Origin: Nitrospirota bacterium
Lineage (GTDB): Bacteria > Nitrospirota > RBG-16-64-22 > JACRHK01
Direction of reading: 5' to 3'
Assembly (NCBI GenBank): GCA_016217625.1
Contig: JACRHK010000250.1
Coordinates: 1-12,861 of the forward strand
Length of the DNA: 12,861 bases
Below are positions 5,836 to 12,861 of the stretch, in pieces. Numbering within the stretch: the first letter of the stretch is position 1; every line of letters starts with the position of its first letter. The position numbers were made by a program, and so were the translations under genes. The notes under the pieces are model-generated. The model had not been told where the DNA came from. It saw only the letters and a list, made by a program, of their open reading frames with translations, and ran no database searches.

Positions 5836-6309
5836 TTGCGGCACATCATCTCGATCATTGTCGAAAACAAGTTCGGTGTGCTGTCCCGGGTGGCGGGGCT
5901 CTTCAGCGGCCGCGGGTACAACATCGAGACCGTGGCGGTGGGCCCCACGCTGGACCCCGAAGTTTCGCAGATGACCATCGTCACGAACGGGGACGACCAG
6001 GTCCTTGAGCAGATCACGAAACAACTCAACAAGCTCATCGACGTGATCAAGGTCGTGGATTTGACCGAGAAGGAATTCGTGGAGAGGGAGACGGCCCTCA
6101 TCAAGGTGGCCCCTCCGCCCGAGGGGCGCGCCGAGGTCCTCCGGACGGCGGAGATCTTCCGGGCCCGCATCGTCGACTCCAGCCCCAAGACCTCTACTCT
6201 CCAGGTGACGGGCGATGAGAAGAAGATCGCGGCGATCATCGAGCTGCTGAAGCCGTACGGCATCAAGGATCTCGTCCGGACGGGCAAGGTCGCGATTGCG
6301 AGGGAGTGA
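5836..6309 (+). CDS. ilvN: Acetolactate synthase, small regulatory subunit
   Basis: 157 residues. The N-terminal ACT domain (about 2-75: HIISIIVENKFGVLSRVAGLFSG, then YNIETVAVG) binds the feedback effector, usually valine. The C-terminal domain (about 80-157) activates IlvB. The two subunits form the AHAS holoenzyme. The start is TTG 5836: GAGG (5825-5828) stands 7 bp upstream, and the conserved ACT domain begins within two residues, leaving no room for a later start. The non-AUG start may keep its output below that of ilvB. The gene ends 94 bp before ilvC, in a gap filled by a heptamer array. Confidence 0.95.
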   Translation: MRHIISIIVENKFGVLSRVAGLFSGRGYNIETVAVGPTLDPEVSQMTIVTNGDDQVLEQITKQLNKLIDVIKVVDLTEKEFVERETALIKVAPPPEGRAEVLRTAEIFRARIVDSSPKTSTLQVTGDEKKIAAIIELLKPYGIKDLVRTGKVAIARE

Positions 6310-6319
6310 GCACTTACAT

Positions 6320-7423
<1,104 letters not shown>

Positions 7424-7439
7424 GGCGACACCTCGGGCC

Positions 7440-8111
7440 ATGACAGCAGGAGGGACTGCGACCCGAAGCCTCCACGCTCCGATTGCCCGGGAGGGCGTGC
7501 CCTTCGTGCTGGCCGGCCTCGGGCTGTCGGCCGCAGCCTTTCTGATGGGCGGCTGGGGACCGGCGCTCGTGCCGACGGCGGGGACCCTCTTCGTCGCGTG
7601 GTTTTTCCGGAACCCGGAACGTCATGCTCCCGAAGGGGAGGGGGTTGTCGTCTCCCCGGCCGACGGCACGGTCATCGAGATCCGGGAGGAGGTCGAGAGG
7701 CGGTTCTTCCACGAGGGCGGCGTGAAGATCGCCATCTTCATGAACGTCTTCAATGTCCATGTGAACCGGGTGCCCGCGACGGGCCGGATCGTGGGCATCC
7801 GCCACCACCCCGGCAAGTTCTTCTCGGCCAACCGGGAGAAGGCTTCGCTGGAGAACGAACAGAACGCCATCCTGCTGGAGGACGAGCGGGGGAGGCGGGT
7901 CGTCTTTATTCAAATTGCGGGATTCATTGCGCGGCGGATCGCCTGCTGGATCGGGGAGGGAGACCGGGTAGAGCGGGGCCAGCGCTGCGGCCTCATCCGG
8001 TTCGGCTCCCGCGTGGATGTCTATCTCCCCAAGGGGGTGGAGGTCCGGGTCACGCTCCGGCAGAAGGTCCGGGCGGGGGAAACTATTCTGGGGGTGCTAC
8101 CATGTCGGTAA
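7440..8111 (+). CDS. psd: Phosphatidylserine decarboxylase proenzyme (short type)
   Basis: 223 residues, the size of the short PSD-A form rather than the longer E. coli type. It converts phosphatidylserine to phosphatidylethanolamine at the inner membrane. Residues about 20-56 are two close hydrophobic segments ending AWFFRNPER. Conserved core: VVSPADGTV, VNVHVNR-like FNVHVNRVPATG, and HHPGKFFSA. The self-cleavage site is Gly189-Ser190 in IRFGSRVDVYLP, where Ser190 would become the pyruvoyl group. It overlaps pssA by 10 bp, so the two are coupled. The ribosome binding site is poor; a small stem GAGG-cgaca-CCTC lies between ilvC and the ATG. It sits inside an amino acid operon, an arrangement known from other lineages. 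Confidence 0.93.
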   Translation: MTAGGTATRSLHAPIAREGVPFVLAGLGLSAAAFLMGGWGPALVPTAGTLFVAWFFRNPERHAPEGEGVVVSPADGTVIEIREEVERRFFHEGGVKIAIFMNVFNVHVNRVPATGRIVGIRHHPGKFFSANREKASLENEQNAILLEDERGRRVVFIQIAGFIARRIACWIGEGDRVERGQRCGLIRFGSRVDVYLPKGVEVRVTLRQKVRAGETILGVLPCR

Positions 8112-8929
8112 AGCGTCAAGGCATCAAGCGGGGGATTTATCTGATCCCGAATCTCTTGACCACGGGGAACATGTTCAGCGGATTTTATTCCGTCATCGCC
8201 TCGCTGGGGGGAGAGTACATCTACGCGGCGGTCGCCATCCTCATCGCCGTGGTCTTCGACGGCCTCGACGGGAAGGTGGCCCGGATGACCAAGAGCACGA
8301 GCCGCTTCGGCATCGAGTACGACTCCCTGGCGGATCTGGTCTCCTTCGGGATGGCGCCGGCCCTGCTCATCTACTCCTGGGCCCTCAACAGCTACGGGTG
8401 GCTGGGCTGGGTGGCCGCCTTCCTCCTGGTCGTCTTCGGCGCGCTCCGCCTGGCCCGCTTCAACGTCCAGGTGGGGACGGTGGAGAGCAAGCACTTCATC
8501 GGGCTGCCGATCCCGGCGGCGGCCAGCGTGATTGCCACGACGGTCATCCTCGACCAGCATTTTCTGGGGATGGGTCGGGAGATCCGTCCGCTGGTGATCC
8601 TCTTGATCACCTACCTGATGGCCTTCTTGATGGTGAGCACGATCCGCTACCGGAGCTTCAAGGACTTCAACCTCCAGGAGCGGAAGCCGTTCCGGGTGCT
8701 TGTGGGGGCGGTCCTGATCCTGATCGCCATCGTGGCCCAGCCCCAGGCGATGGTGTTCCTGATCTTTGTCCTGTACGCCCTCTCCGGCGTGGTGGAGCAC
8801 TTTTTCGGTCAGGCCATCAGGCGGACGTTGGCCCTGGCGGGGGTGAAGAACCGGGAGATCGAAGGGAATCCCCAGGAGGAAGAAGAGATCGTGGATCGGG
8901 ATGTCGTCGTGAGTAAGCGCACACCCTAG
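8102..8929 (+). CDS. pssA: CDP-diacylglycerol--serine O-phosphatidyltransferase
   Basis: 275 residues, an integral membrane enzyme. It makes phosphatidylserine from CDP-diacylglycerol and serine, the substrate of the psd product just upstream. The CDP-alcohol phosphotransferase motif D-G-x2-A-R-x8-G-x3-D-x3-D is complete (residues 53-78: DGLDGKVAR, then G70, D74 and D78). The start IPNLLTTGNMFSGF is typical of PssA. Several hydrophobic helices follow between about 80 and 240, and an acidic tail (NPQEEEEIVDRD) lies at the end. ATG 8102 has GGGGG 7 bp upstream and overlaps the end of psd. In-frame extension upstream to 7598 runs through psd and lacks family support. Confidence 0.95.
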   Translation: MSVKRQGIKRGIYLIPNLLTTGNMFSGFYSVIASLGGEYIYAAVAILIAVVFDGLDGKVARMTKSTSRFGIEYDSLADLVSFGMAPALLIYSWALNSYGWLGWVAAFLLVVFGALRLARFNVQVGTVESKHFIGLPIPAAASVIATTVILDQHFLGMGREIRPLVILLITYLMAFLMVSTIRYRSFKDFNLQERKPFRVLVGAVLILIAIVAQPQAMVFLIFVLYALSGVVEHFFGQAIRRTLALAGVKNREIEGNPQEEEEIVDRDVVVSKRTP

Positions 8930-8937
8930 GCAGGGGA

Positions 8938-9026
8938 AATCCAAAACACAAAATCCGAAATCCTAAACACAGCGCTTTCACATATGATCTGTTTCGGATT
9001 TCGATATTCGGATTTAGGATTTGATT
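8938..9026. repeat. Two opposed heptamer arms, AATCCGA type, forming an imperfect hairpin
   Basis: The left arm (8938-8972) has five 7-bp units of type AATCCNA/AACACAA. The right arm (8992-9026) has five units of type TTTCGGA/TTTAGGA, the reverse-complement family. CAG (8970-8972) and CTG (8989-8991) bound a 16-nt loop, so the whole can fold back on itself with mismatches. It fills the pssA-leuA gap and ends 6 bp before the leuA ATG. It is strongly AT-rich in a GC-rich region. Confidence 0.8.
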
Positions 9027-9032
9027 TATCAG

Positions 9033-10571
9033 ATGCGCACCATTCTCATCTTCGATACGACGCTCCGGGACGGGGAGCAGTGCCCGGGAGCCAGTATGAA
9101 CGTGGAGGAGAAGTTCCTCATCGCGCGGCAACTGGCCCGCCTGGGCGTGGACATCATCGAGGCGGGGTTCGCCTTCAGCTCCCCCGGGGACTTCGTGGCC
9201 GTCCAGCGGATCGGCAGGGAAGTCAAGGGACCCGTCATCTGCAGCCTCGCCCGCGCCAAACCGGAGGACATTGACTCCGCCTGGGAGGCGCTGAAGACCG
9301 CCCATCGCCCCCGGATCCATACGTTCCTGTCGACGTCGGAGATCCACCTCCGCCACCAATTCCGGATGACCAGGGAGCAGGCGCTGGAGCGGGCGGTCGC
9401 CATGGTCCGTCGGGCGAAAGGGTACGTCGAGGACGTGGAGTTCTCGCCCATGGATGCGAGCCGCTCCGACCCGGAGTTCCTCTACCGGGTCATCGAGGCG
9501 GTCATCCAGGCGGGGGCCACGACGGTGAACATCCCGGACACCGTCGGCTACGCCATTCCGGAAGAGTTCGGCGCGCTCATCCGGGGGATCCGTGAGCAGG
9601 TGCCGGCCTCGGACCGGATCGTCCTGTCCGTCCACTGCCACAACGACCTGGGGCTGGCGGTCGCCAATTCCCTGGCGGCGATCCGAAACGGAGCCGGCCA
9701 GGTGGAGTGCACCATCAACGGGATCGGCGAGCGAGCCGGCAACGCCTCGCTGGAGGAGATCGTGATGACGCTCCGGACCCGCAGGGACTTCTTCCAGGCC
9801 GACACCCGGATCGCGACCGAGGAGATCTACAAGACCAGCCGGATGGTCTCCGGCATCACCGGGATGGTGGTCCAGCCCAACAAGGCCGTCGTGGGGGATA
9901 ACGCCTTCGCCCACGAGTCGGGGATCCACCAGGACGGCCTGCTCAAGGAGCGGATCACGTACGAGATTATGACGCCGGCCTCCATCGGCCTCCTCAAGAG
10001 CAAGTTGGTCATGGGGAAGCACTCGGGCCGGCACGCCTTCCGGGAACGACTCCTCGAACTCGGGTATGAGCTTGCCGACGAGGATCTCAACAAGGCGTTC
10101 CGGCGCTTCAAGCGGCTCGCCGACCAGAAAAAGGAGATCTTCGACGAGGACCTGGAGGTCATCGTGAGCGAGGAGGTCTACCGGATCCCCGATACGTATG
10201 TGCTGCATTATCTCCACGTGGAGAGCGGGACGGACAAGACGCCAATCGCCACGGTCGAGCTGCTGGTGGACGGCAAGCCCGTCCGCGAGACGCGGACGGG
10301 GGACGGCCCCGTGGATGCTACGTATCGGACGATTACGGCCATTACCGGGACCCGGAGCCAGCTCGTGACCTACGCGGTCAAGGCGATCAGCGGCGGCTCG
10401 GACGCCCAGGGCGAGGTGACGGTCCGGATCAAAGAGGGGGACAAGACGGTCCTGGGGCAGGGGGCCGACACCGACATCATCACGGCCAGCGCCAAGGCGT
10501 ACTTAAACGCCCTGAACAAGCTCGCCCATCGCCGGCGGCAAGCCGAGCAGGCGACCGGAGGAGGGGTGTAG
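9033..10571 (+). CDS. leuA: 2-isopropylmalate synthase
   Basis: 512 residues, normal for bacterial LeuA. It joins acetyl-CoA and 2-oxoisovalerate, the first committed step to leucine, in the cytoplasm. The TIM-barrel catalytic domain (about 1-270) has [16 protein letters not shown] with Arg12 and Asp13, the metal ligand pair His201/His203 in [15 protein letters not shown], and Asn237 in [14 protein letters not shown]. Linker subdomains follow, with [11 protein letters not shown]. The C-terminal LeuA allosteric domain (about 390-505) is present, so leucine feedback is likely. This domain and the LeuA-type motifs separate it from homocitrate synthase; citramalate synthase is less likely. ATG 9033 gives the family start [10 protein letters not shown]. 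No good ribosome binding site is seen, and TTG 9021 is a possible but poorer start inside the repeat. Confidence 0.94.
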   Translation: MRTILIFDTTLRDGEQCPGASMNVEEKFLIARQLARLGVDIIEAGFAFSSPGDFVAVQRIGREVKGPVICSLARAKPEDIDSAWEALKTAHRPRIHTFLSTSEIHLRHQFRMTREQALERAVAMVRRAKGYVEDVEFSPMDASRSDPEFLYRVIEAVIQAGATTVNIPDTVGYAIPEEFGALIRGIREQVPASDRIVLSVHCHNDLGLAVANSLAAIRNGAGQVECTINGIGERAGNASLEEIVMTLRTRRDFFQADTRIATEEIYKTSRMVSGITGMVVQPNKAVVGDNAFAHESGIHQDGLLKERITYEIMTPASIGLLKSKLVMGKHSGRHAFRERLLELGYELADEDLNKAFRRFKRLADQKKEIFDEDLEVIVSEEVYRIPDTYVLHYLHVESGTDKTPIATVELLVDGKPVRETRTGDGPVDATYRTITAITGTRSQLVTYAVKAISGGSDAQGEVTVRIKEGDKTVLGQGADTDIITASAKAYLNALNKLAHRRRQAEQATGGGV

Positions 10572-10580
10572 GGTGAGAAA

Positions 10581-10629
10581 AGTCAGGAGTCAGGCCCGCT
10601 CGGAGCGGGGCAGGGAGCCAGGAGTCAGG
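10581..10629 (+). repeat. Heptamer array, AGTCAGG type, with an in-phase hairpin insert
   Basis: Forty-nine bases, seven positions of 7 bp. Units 1, 2, 6 and 7 are AGTCAGG or AGCCAGG, and unit 5 is GGCAGGG. Units 3 and 4 are replaced by exactly 14 bp containing the hairpin CCCGCT-cgg-AGCGGG (10595-10609), so the 7-bp phase is kept across it. The end of the array creates AGGAGG (10627-10632), 5 bp before the leuC ATG. It is the same unit family as 814-869. Confidence 0.88.
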
Positions 10630-10637
10630 AGGCGTGT

Positions 10638-11939
10638 ATGGGGTTGACGATCACCGAAAAGATCCTGGCGCGGCATGCTGGGCGGGACCGCGTCGAGCCG
10701 GGGGAGATCCTTTGGGTGGATGTAGACGTGTTGATGACGCATGACGTTTGCGGTCCGGGGACCATCGGGGTCTTCAAGCGGCAGTTCGGCGAGCGGGCGC
10801 GGGTCTGGGACAAGGACCGGGTGGTCATCACCCCCGACCATTATATCTTCACGGCCGATCCCCATGCCCGCCGCAACCTCGACGTGCTCCGCGCGTTCGC
10901 GCTGGAGCAGGGGATCCCCCACTTCTACGACGCGGGACCGAATCGGTACAAGGGGGTCTGCCACGTGGCCCTCGCCGAGGAGGGGTTCACCCGTCCCGGG
11001 GAGGTCCTCTTCGGCACGGACTCTCACACATGCACGGCCGGCGCGTTCGGCGGATTCGCCACGGGGATCGGCAACACGGACGCGGCCCTCATCCTGGGGA
11101 TCGGGAAGCTCTGGGTGAAGGTGCCGGAGACCATGCGGTTTGTCTTCGAGGGGCCGCTGCCGCCGTACCTCATGGCCAAGGACCTCATTTTGCAAGTCAT
11201 CGGCGACATCGGCGTGGACGGGGCGAGCTACCGGGCGATGGAGTTTGCCGGCGAGGGGGTCTACGCCCTCCCCATCGAAGAACGGATGACCCTCTGCAAC
11301 ATGGTGATAGAGGCCGGCGGGAAGAACGGGGTCATCGCCCCGGACAAGGCGACGCTCGACTATATCAGCCGCCGCACGGAGAAGCCGTTCGAGGTGGTGA
11401 CCGGGGATGCCGACTCGCGCTATCACTCCGAACGGGCGTATCAGTTGTCCGATCTGGAGCCGGTCGTGGCCCGTCCCCATTCCCCGGACAACCGGGCCCT
11501 GGCGCGGGAGTGCCGCGACGTTCGCCTGGATCGCGCGTATATCGGCTCTTGTACGGGAGGCAAGGTCGAAGACTTCCGCGCTGCGGCTCGTATTCTCAAC
11601 GGGCGGACGGTAACGGTCGGAACGTACGTGGTCCCCGCCACCACTGCCGTCGCCCGCGCGTTGGATCAGGAGCGGATCGACGGCAAGACCCTCCGGCAGA
11701 TCTTGGAGGCGGCGGGCGCGCAGATCGCAGAGGGGGCTTCCTGCGCGGCGTGCCTGGGCGGGCCGGCCGATACGTTCGGCAGGCTCAACGGCGCCGAGGT
11801 CTGCATCTCCACGACGAACCGGAACTTCCCCGGGCGGATGGGATCCAGGCAGTCGGCGGTCTACCTTGCCTCTCCCCTTACGGTGGCGGCCTCCGCCGTC
11901 GCGGGCCGGATCACCGACCCGCGGGAATTTCTGGCTTAG
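10638..11939 (+). CDS. leuC: 3-isopropylmalate dehydratase, large subunit
   Basis: 433 residues, the shorter LeuC/homoaconitase-like form rather than the roughly 466-residue enteric form. With LeuD it isomerises 2-isopropylmalate to 3-isopropylmalate through a [4Fe-4S] cluster. The cluster ligands are Cys305 in GSCTGGK and Cys369/Cys372 in SCAACLGG. Other conserved segments are VDVLMTHDVCGPG, FGTDSHTCTAGAFGGFATGIGNTD and the C-terminal STTNRNFPGRMGS. Many LeuC proteins have SCTNG where this one has SCTGG. A homoaconitase role is less likely given leuA and leuD alongside. AGGAGG (10627-10632), supplied by the heptamer array, is the ribosome binding site. leuD starts 12 bp after the stop. Confidence 0.95.
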   Translation: MGLTITEKILARHAGRDRVEPGEILWVDVDVLMTHDVCGPGTIGVFKRQFGERARVWDKDRVVITPDHYIFTADPHARRNLDVLRAFALEQGIPHFYDAGPNRYKGVCHVALAEEGFTRPGEVLFGTDSHTCTAGAFGGFATGIGNTDAALILGIGKLWVKVPETMRFVFEGPLPPYLMAKDLILQVIGDIGVDGASYRAMEFAGEGVYALPIEERMTLCNMVIEAGGKNGVIAPDKATLDYISRRTEKPFEVVTGDADSRYHSERAYQLSDLEPVVARPHSPDNRALARECRDVRLDRAYIGSCTGGKVEDFRAAARILNGRTVTVGTYVVPATTAVARALDQERIDGKTLRQILEAAGAQIAEGASCAACLGGPADTFGRLNGAEVCISTTNRNFPGRMGSRQSAVYLASPLTVAASAVAGRITDPREFLA

Positions 11940-11951
11940 GAGCGAAAGCGC

Positions 11952-12503
11952 GTGAAGCCGATCATCCGCGGAAAGGCCTACGTTCTGGGCGACCACATCG
12001 ACACGGACCAGATCATCCCCGCCCGGCACCTGGTCTACTCCCTCGGCGATCCGGAAGAACGGATGCGATACGGACAGTACGCCCTCTCCGGCGTCCCGGA
12101 GGCGCAGGCGGGTCTTCCGGACGGTCACCATCCGTTCGTCAAGGAAGGGCATACCTCGCCTTACACCGTGATCGTGGCCGGGAAGAACTTCGGCTGCGGC
12201 TCCTCTAGGGAGCACGCCCCGGCTGCGCTCCAGATCGCCGGGGTCGAGGCCGTCGTGGCGGAATCGTACGCCCGGATCTTCTACCGGAACACGATCGACG
12301 GAGGCTTCCTCGTCCCGCTCGAGTCGACAGAGCCCCTCTGTCGGACGGTCCGCACGGGAGATCCGGTCGAGATCGACACGACAGCCGGCATGCTCCGCGT
12401 CGGGGACAAGACGTTCCGCCTCAAGCCGCTGGGCGCCGTGGAGGCGATTCTCCGGGCCGGGGACGTCTTCGCTTACGCCCGGCAGAGCGGACTGCTGAGG
12501 TGA
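11952..12503 (+). CDS. leuD: 3-isopropylmalate dehydratase, small subunit
   Basis: 183 residues, the swivel-domain partner of LeuC. The motif GDHIDTDQIIPARH (13-26) and the substrate loop GKNFGCGSSREHAP (77-90) are diagnostic. The C-terminal part (GFLVPL, GDPVEIDTTAGMLRV) is complete. The start is GTG 11952, with AGGAG (11938-11942) overlapping the leuC stop and standing 9 bp away. A GTG start and the tight spacing suggest coupling with leuC. The stop lies within GAGGTGA, which is also the ribosome binding site of the next gene. Confidence 0.95.
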   Translation: MKPIIRGKAYVLGDHIDTDQIIPARHLVYSLGDPEERMRYGQYALSGVPEAQAGLPDGHHPFVKEGHTSPYTVIVAGKNFGCGSSREHAPAALQIAGVEAVVAESYARIFYRNTIDGGFLVPLESTEPLCRTVRTGDPVEIDTTAGMLRVGDKTFRLKPLGAVEAILRAGDVFAYARQSGLLR

Positions 12504-12508
12504 CGCTC

Positions 12509-12861
12509 GTGAAGGGTACAACGCCTCCGGCCAACCACCGTCGCTACGACACGGAGCGGAAGCTCGATGTGGTGCGGGTGAACTGCGAGAACCCGATCCG
12601 CGAGATCTGGCACATCCTCTCCGACGACGAGAACGAGTACAAGGTCCGGAAGAACCTCCGGAGCTACTACGAGGAGATCCACGCGACCTATACGGACGAA
12701 GACATCGAGCGGAACGCCTCTTACTTCAGCTATTGCATCAAGCAGGGGAAGGAGTATTTCACCACGGCCCCCCAGGTGAGCCTGCTCACCCGGCCGCTCA
12801 TCATCTTCTACGGGATGGTGAGCCTGGCAAAGGCCATCGTCGTGCTGAACAACCCAAAGTA
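12509..12861 (+). CDS. YaaC-like protein, N-terminal part
   Basis: Open reading frame running off the right edge, about 117 residues visible with no stop. Features seen: IREIWHILSDDENEYKVRKNL, then YCIKQGKEYFTTA, then SLLTRPLIIFYGMVSLAKAI and VLNNPK. The last block resembles the YaaC family, in which a KYYEAA-like segment is followed by a conserved RPxxxFYGxxxLxKA helix. YaaC proteins are cytoplasmic and of unknown function. GTG 12509 is chosen because GAGGTGA (12496-12502), a close match to the anti-Shine-Dalgarno sequence, lies 6 bp upstream. GTG 12500, which overlaps the leuD stop as GTGA, is the alternative. The spacing makes it part of the leu operon. The family call rests on a remembered motif and is moderate. 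Confidence 0.65.
   Translation, partial: MKGTTPPANHRRYDTERKLDVVRVNCENPIREIWHILSDDENEYKVRKNLRSYYEEIHATYTDEDIERNASYFSYCIKQGKEYFTTAPQVSLLTRPLIIFYGMVSLAKAIVVLNNPK

Noticed and set aside
10590..12521. Long minus-strand open frame of 643 codons opposite leuC-leuD
   Set aside because: It mirrors well-supported leuC and leuD codons in GC-rich DNA, has low-complexity Arg/Gly/Asp/Pro-rich content and no recognisable domain.

Overview
This window is about 12.9 kb of GC-rich bacterial chromosome, densely packed and almost entirely on the + strand. It is dominated by a complete branched-chain amino acid operon. No rRNA, tRNA, CRISPR array, phage gene or transposase is visible. The gene set (class I KARI, short-form LeuC, psd-pssA inside the ilv/leu operon, DUF465 protein, DsrE-like proteins) fits a free-living, probably sulfur-cycling or groundwater bacterium of a Nitrospirota, Methylomirabilota or Deltaproteobacteria-like lineage. 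That placement is an inference from gene order and composition and is not firm.

Layout. (1) 1-130, minus: the 5' end of a class IV aminotransferase (IlvE-like), divergent from the rest, with a near-consensus promoter overlapping its first ATG. (2) 265-2190, plus: a three-gene signalling unit closed by a strong terminator. It holds an ECF sigma factor, a membrane zinc-type anti-sigma factor whose outer part is a DsrE-like domain, and a secreted DsrE-like paralogue. (3) 2261-3453: tsaB and a rimI-type acetyltransferase. (4) 3454-4038: a 15-bp perfect inverted repeat, a small DUF465 protein and the ilv promoter region. (5) 4039-12503: ilvB, ilvN, ilvC, psd, pssA, leuA, leuC and leuD. (6) 12509-end: the start of a YaaC-like protein, where leuB might have been expected.

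How the genes work together. IlvBN makes acetolactate or acetohydroxybutyrate and IlvC converts it to the dihydroxyacid. LeuA and LeuCD start and isomerise the leucine branch. The divergent aminotransferase would perform the last step. ilvD and leuB are not in the window. Psd and PssA make phosphatidylethanolamine and are inserted between ilvC and leuA. The sigma/anti-sigma unit looks like an envelope sensor that reads a sulfur or redox signal through a DsrE fold.

The most unusual signal is non-coding. Five tandem arrays, all with a strict 7-bp period but four unrelated unit sequences, lie directly upstream of five start codons (anti-sigma, tsaB, ilvC, leuA, leuC). At two genes the array itself supplies the Shine-Dalgarno sequence. 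One array is read through by the sigma gene as a seven-residue peptide repeat. One keeps its 7-bp phase across an internal hairpin, and one is built as two opposed arms. The second notable signal is the anti-sigma/DsrE fusion with its secreted paralogue.
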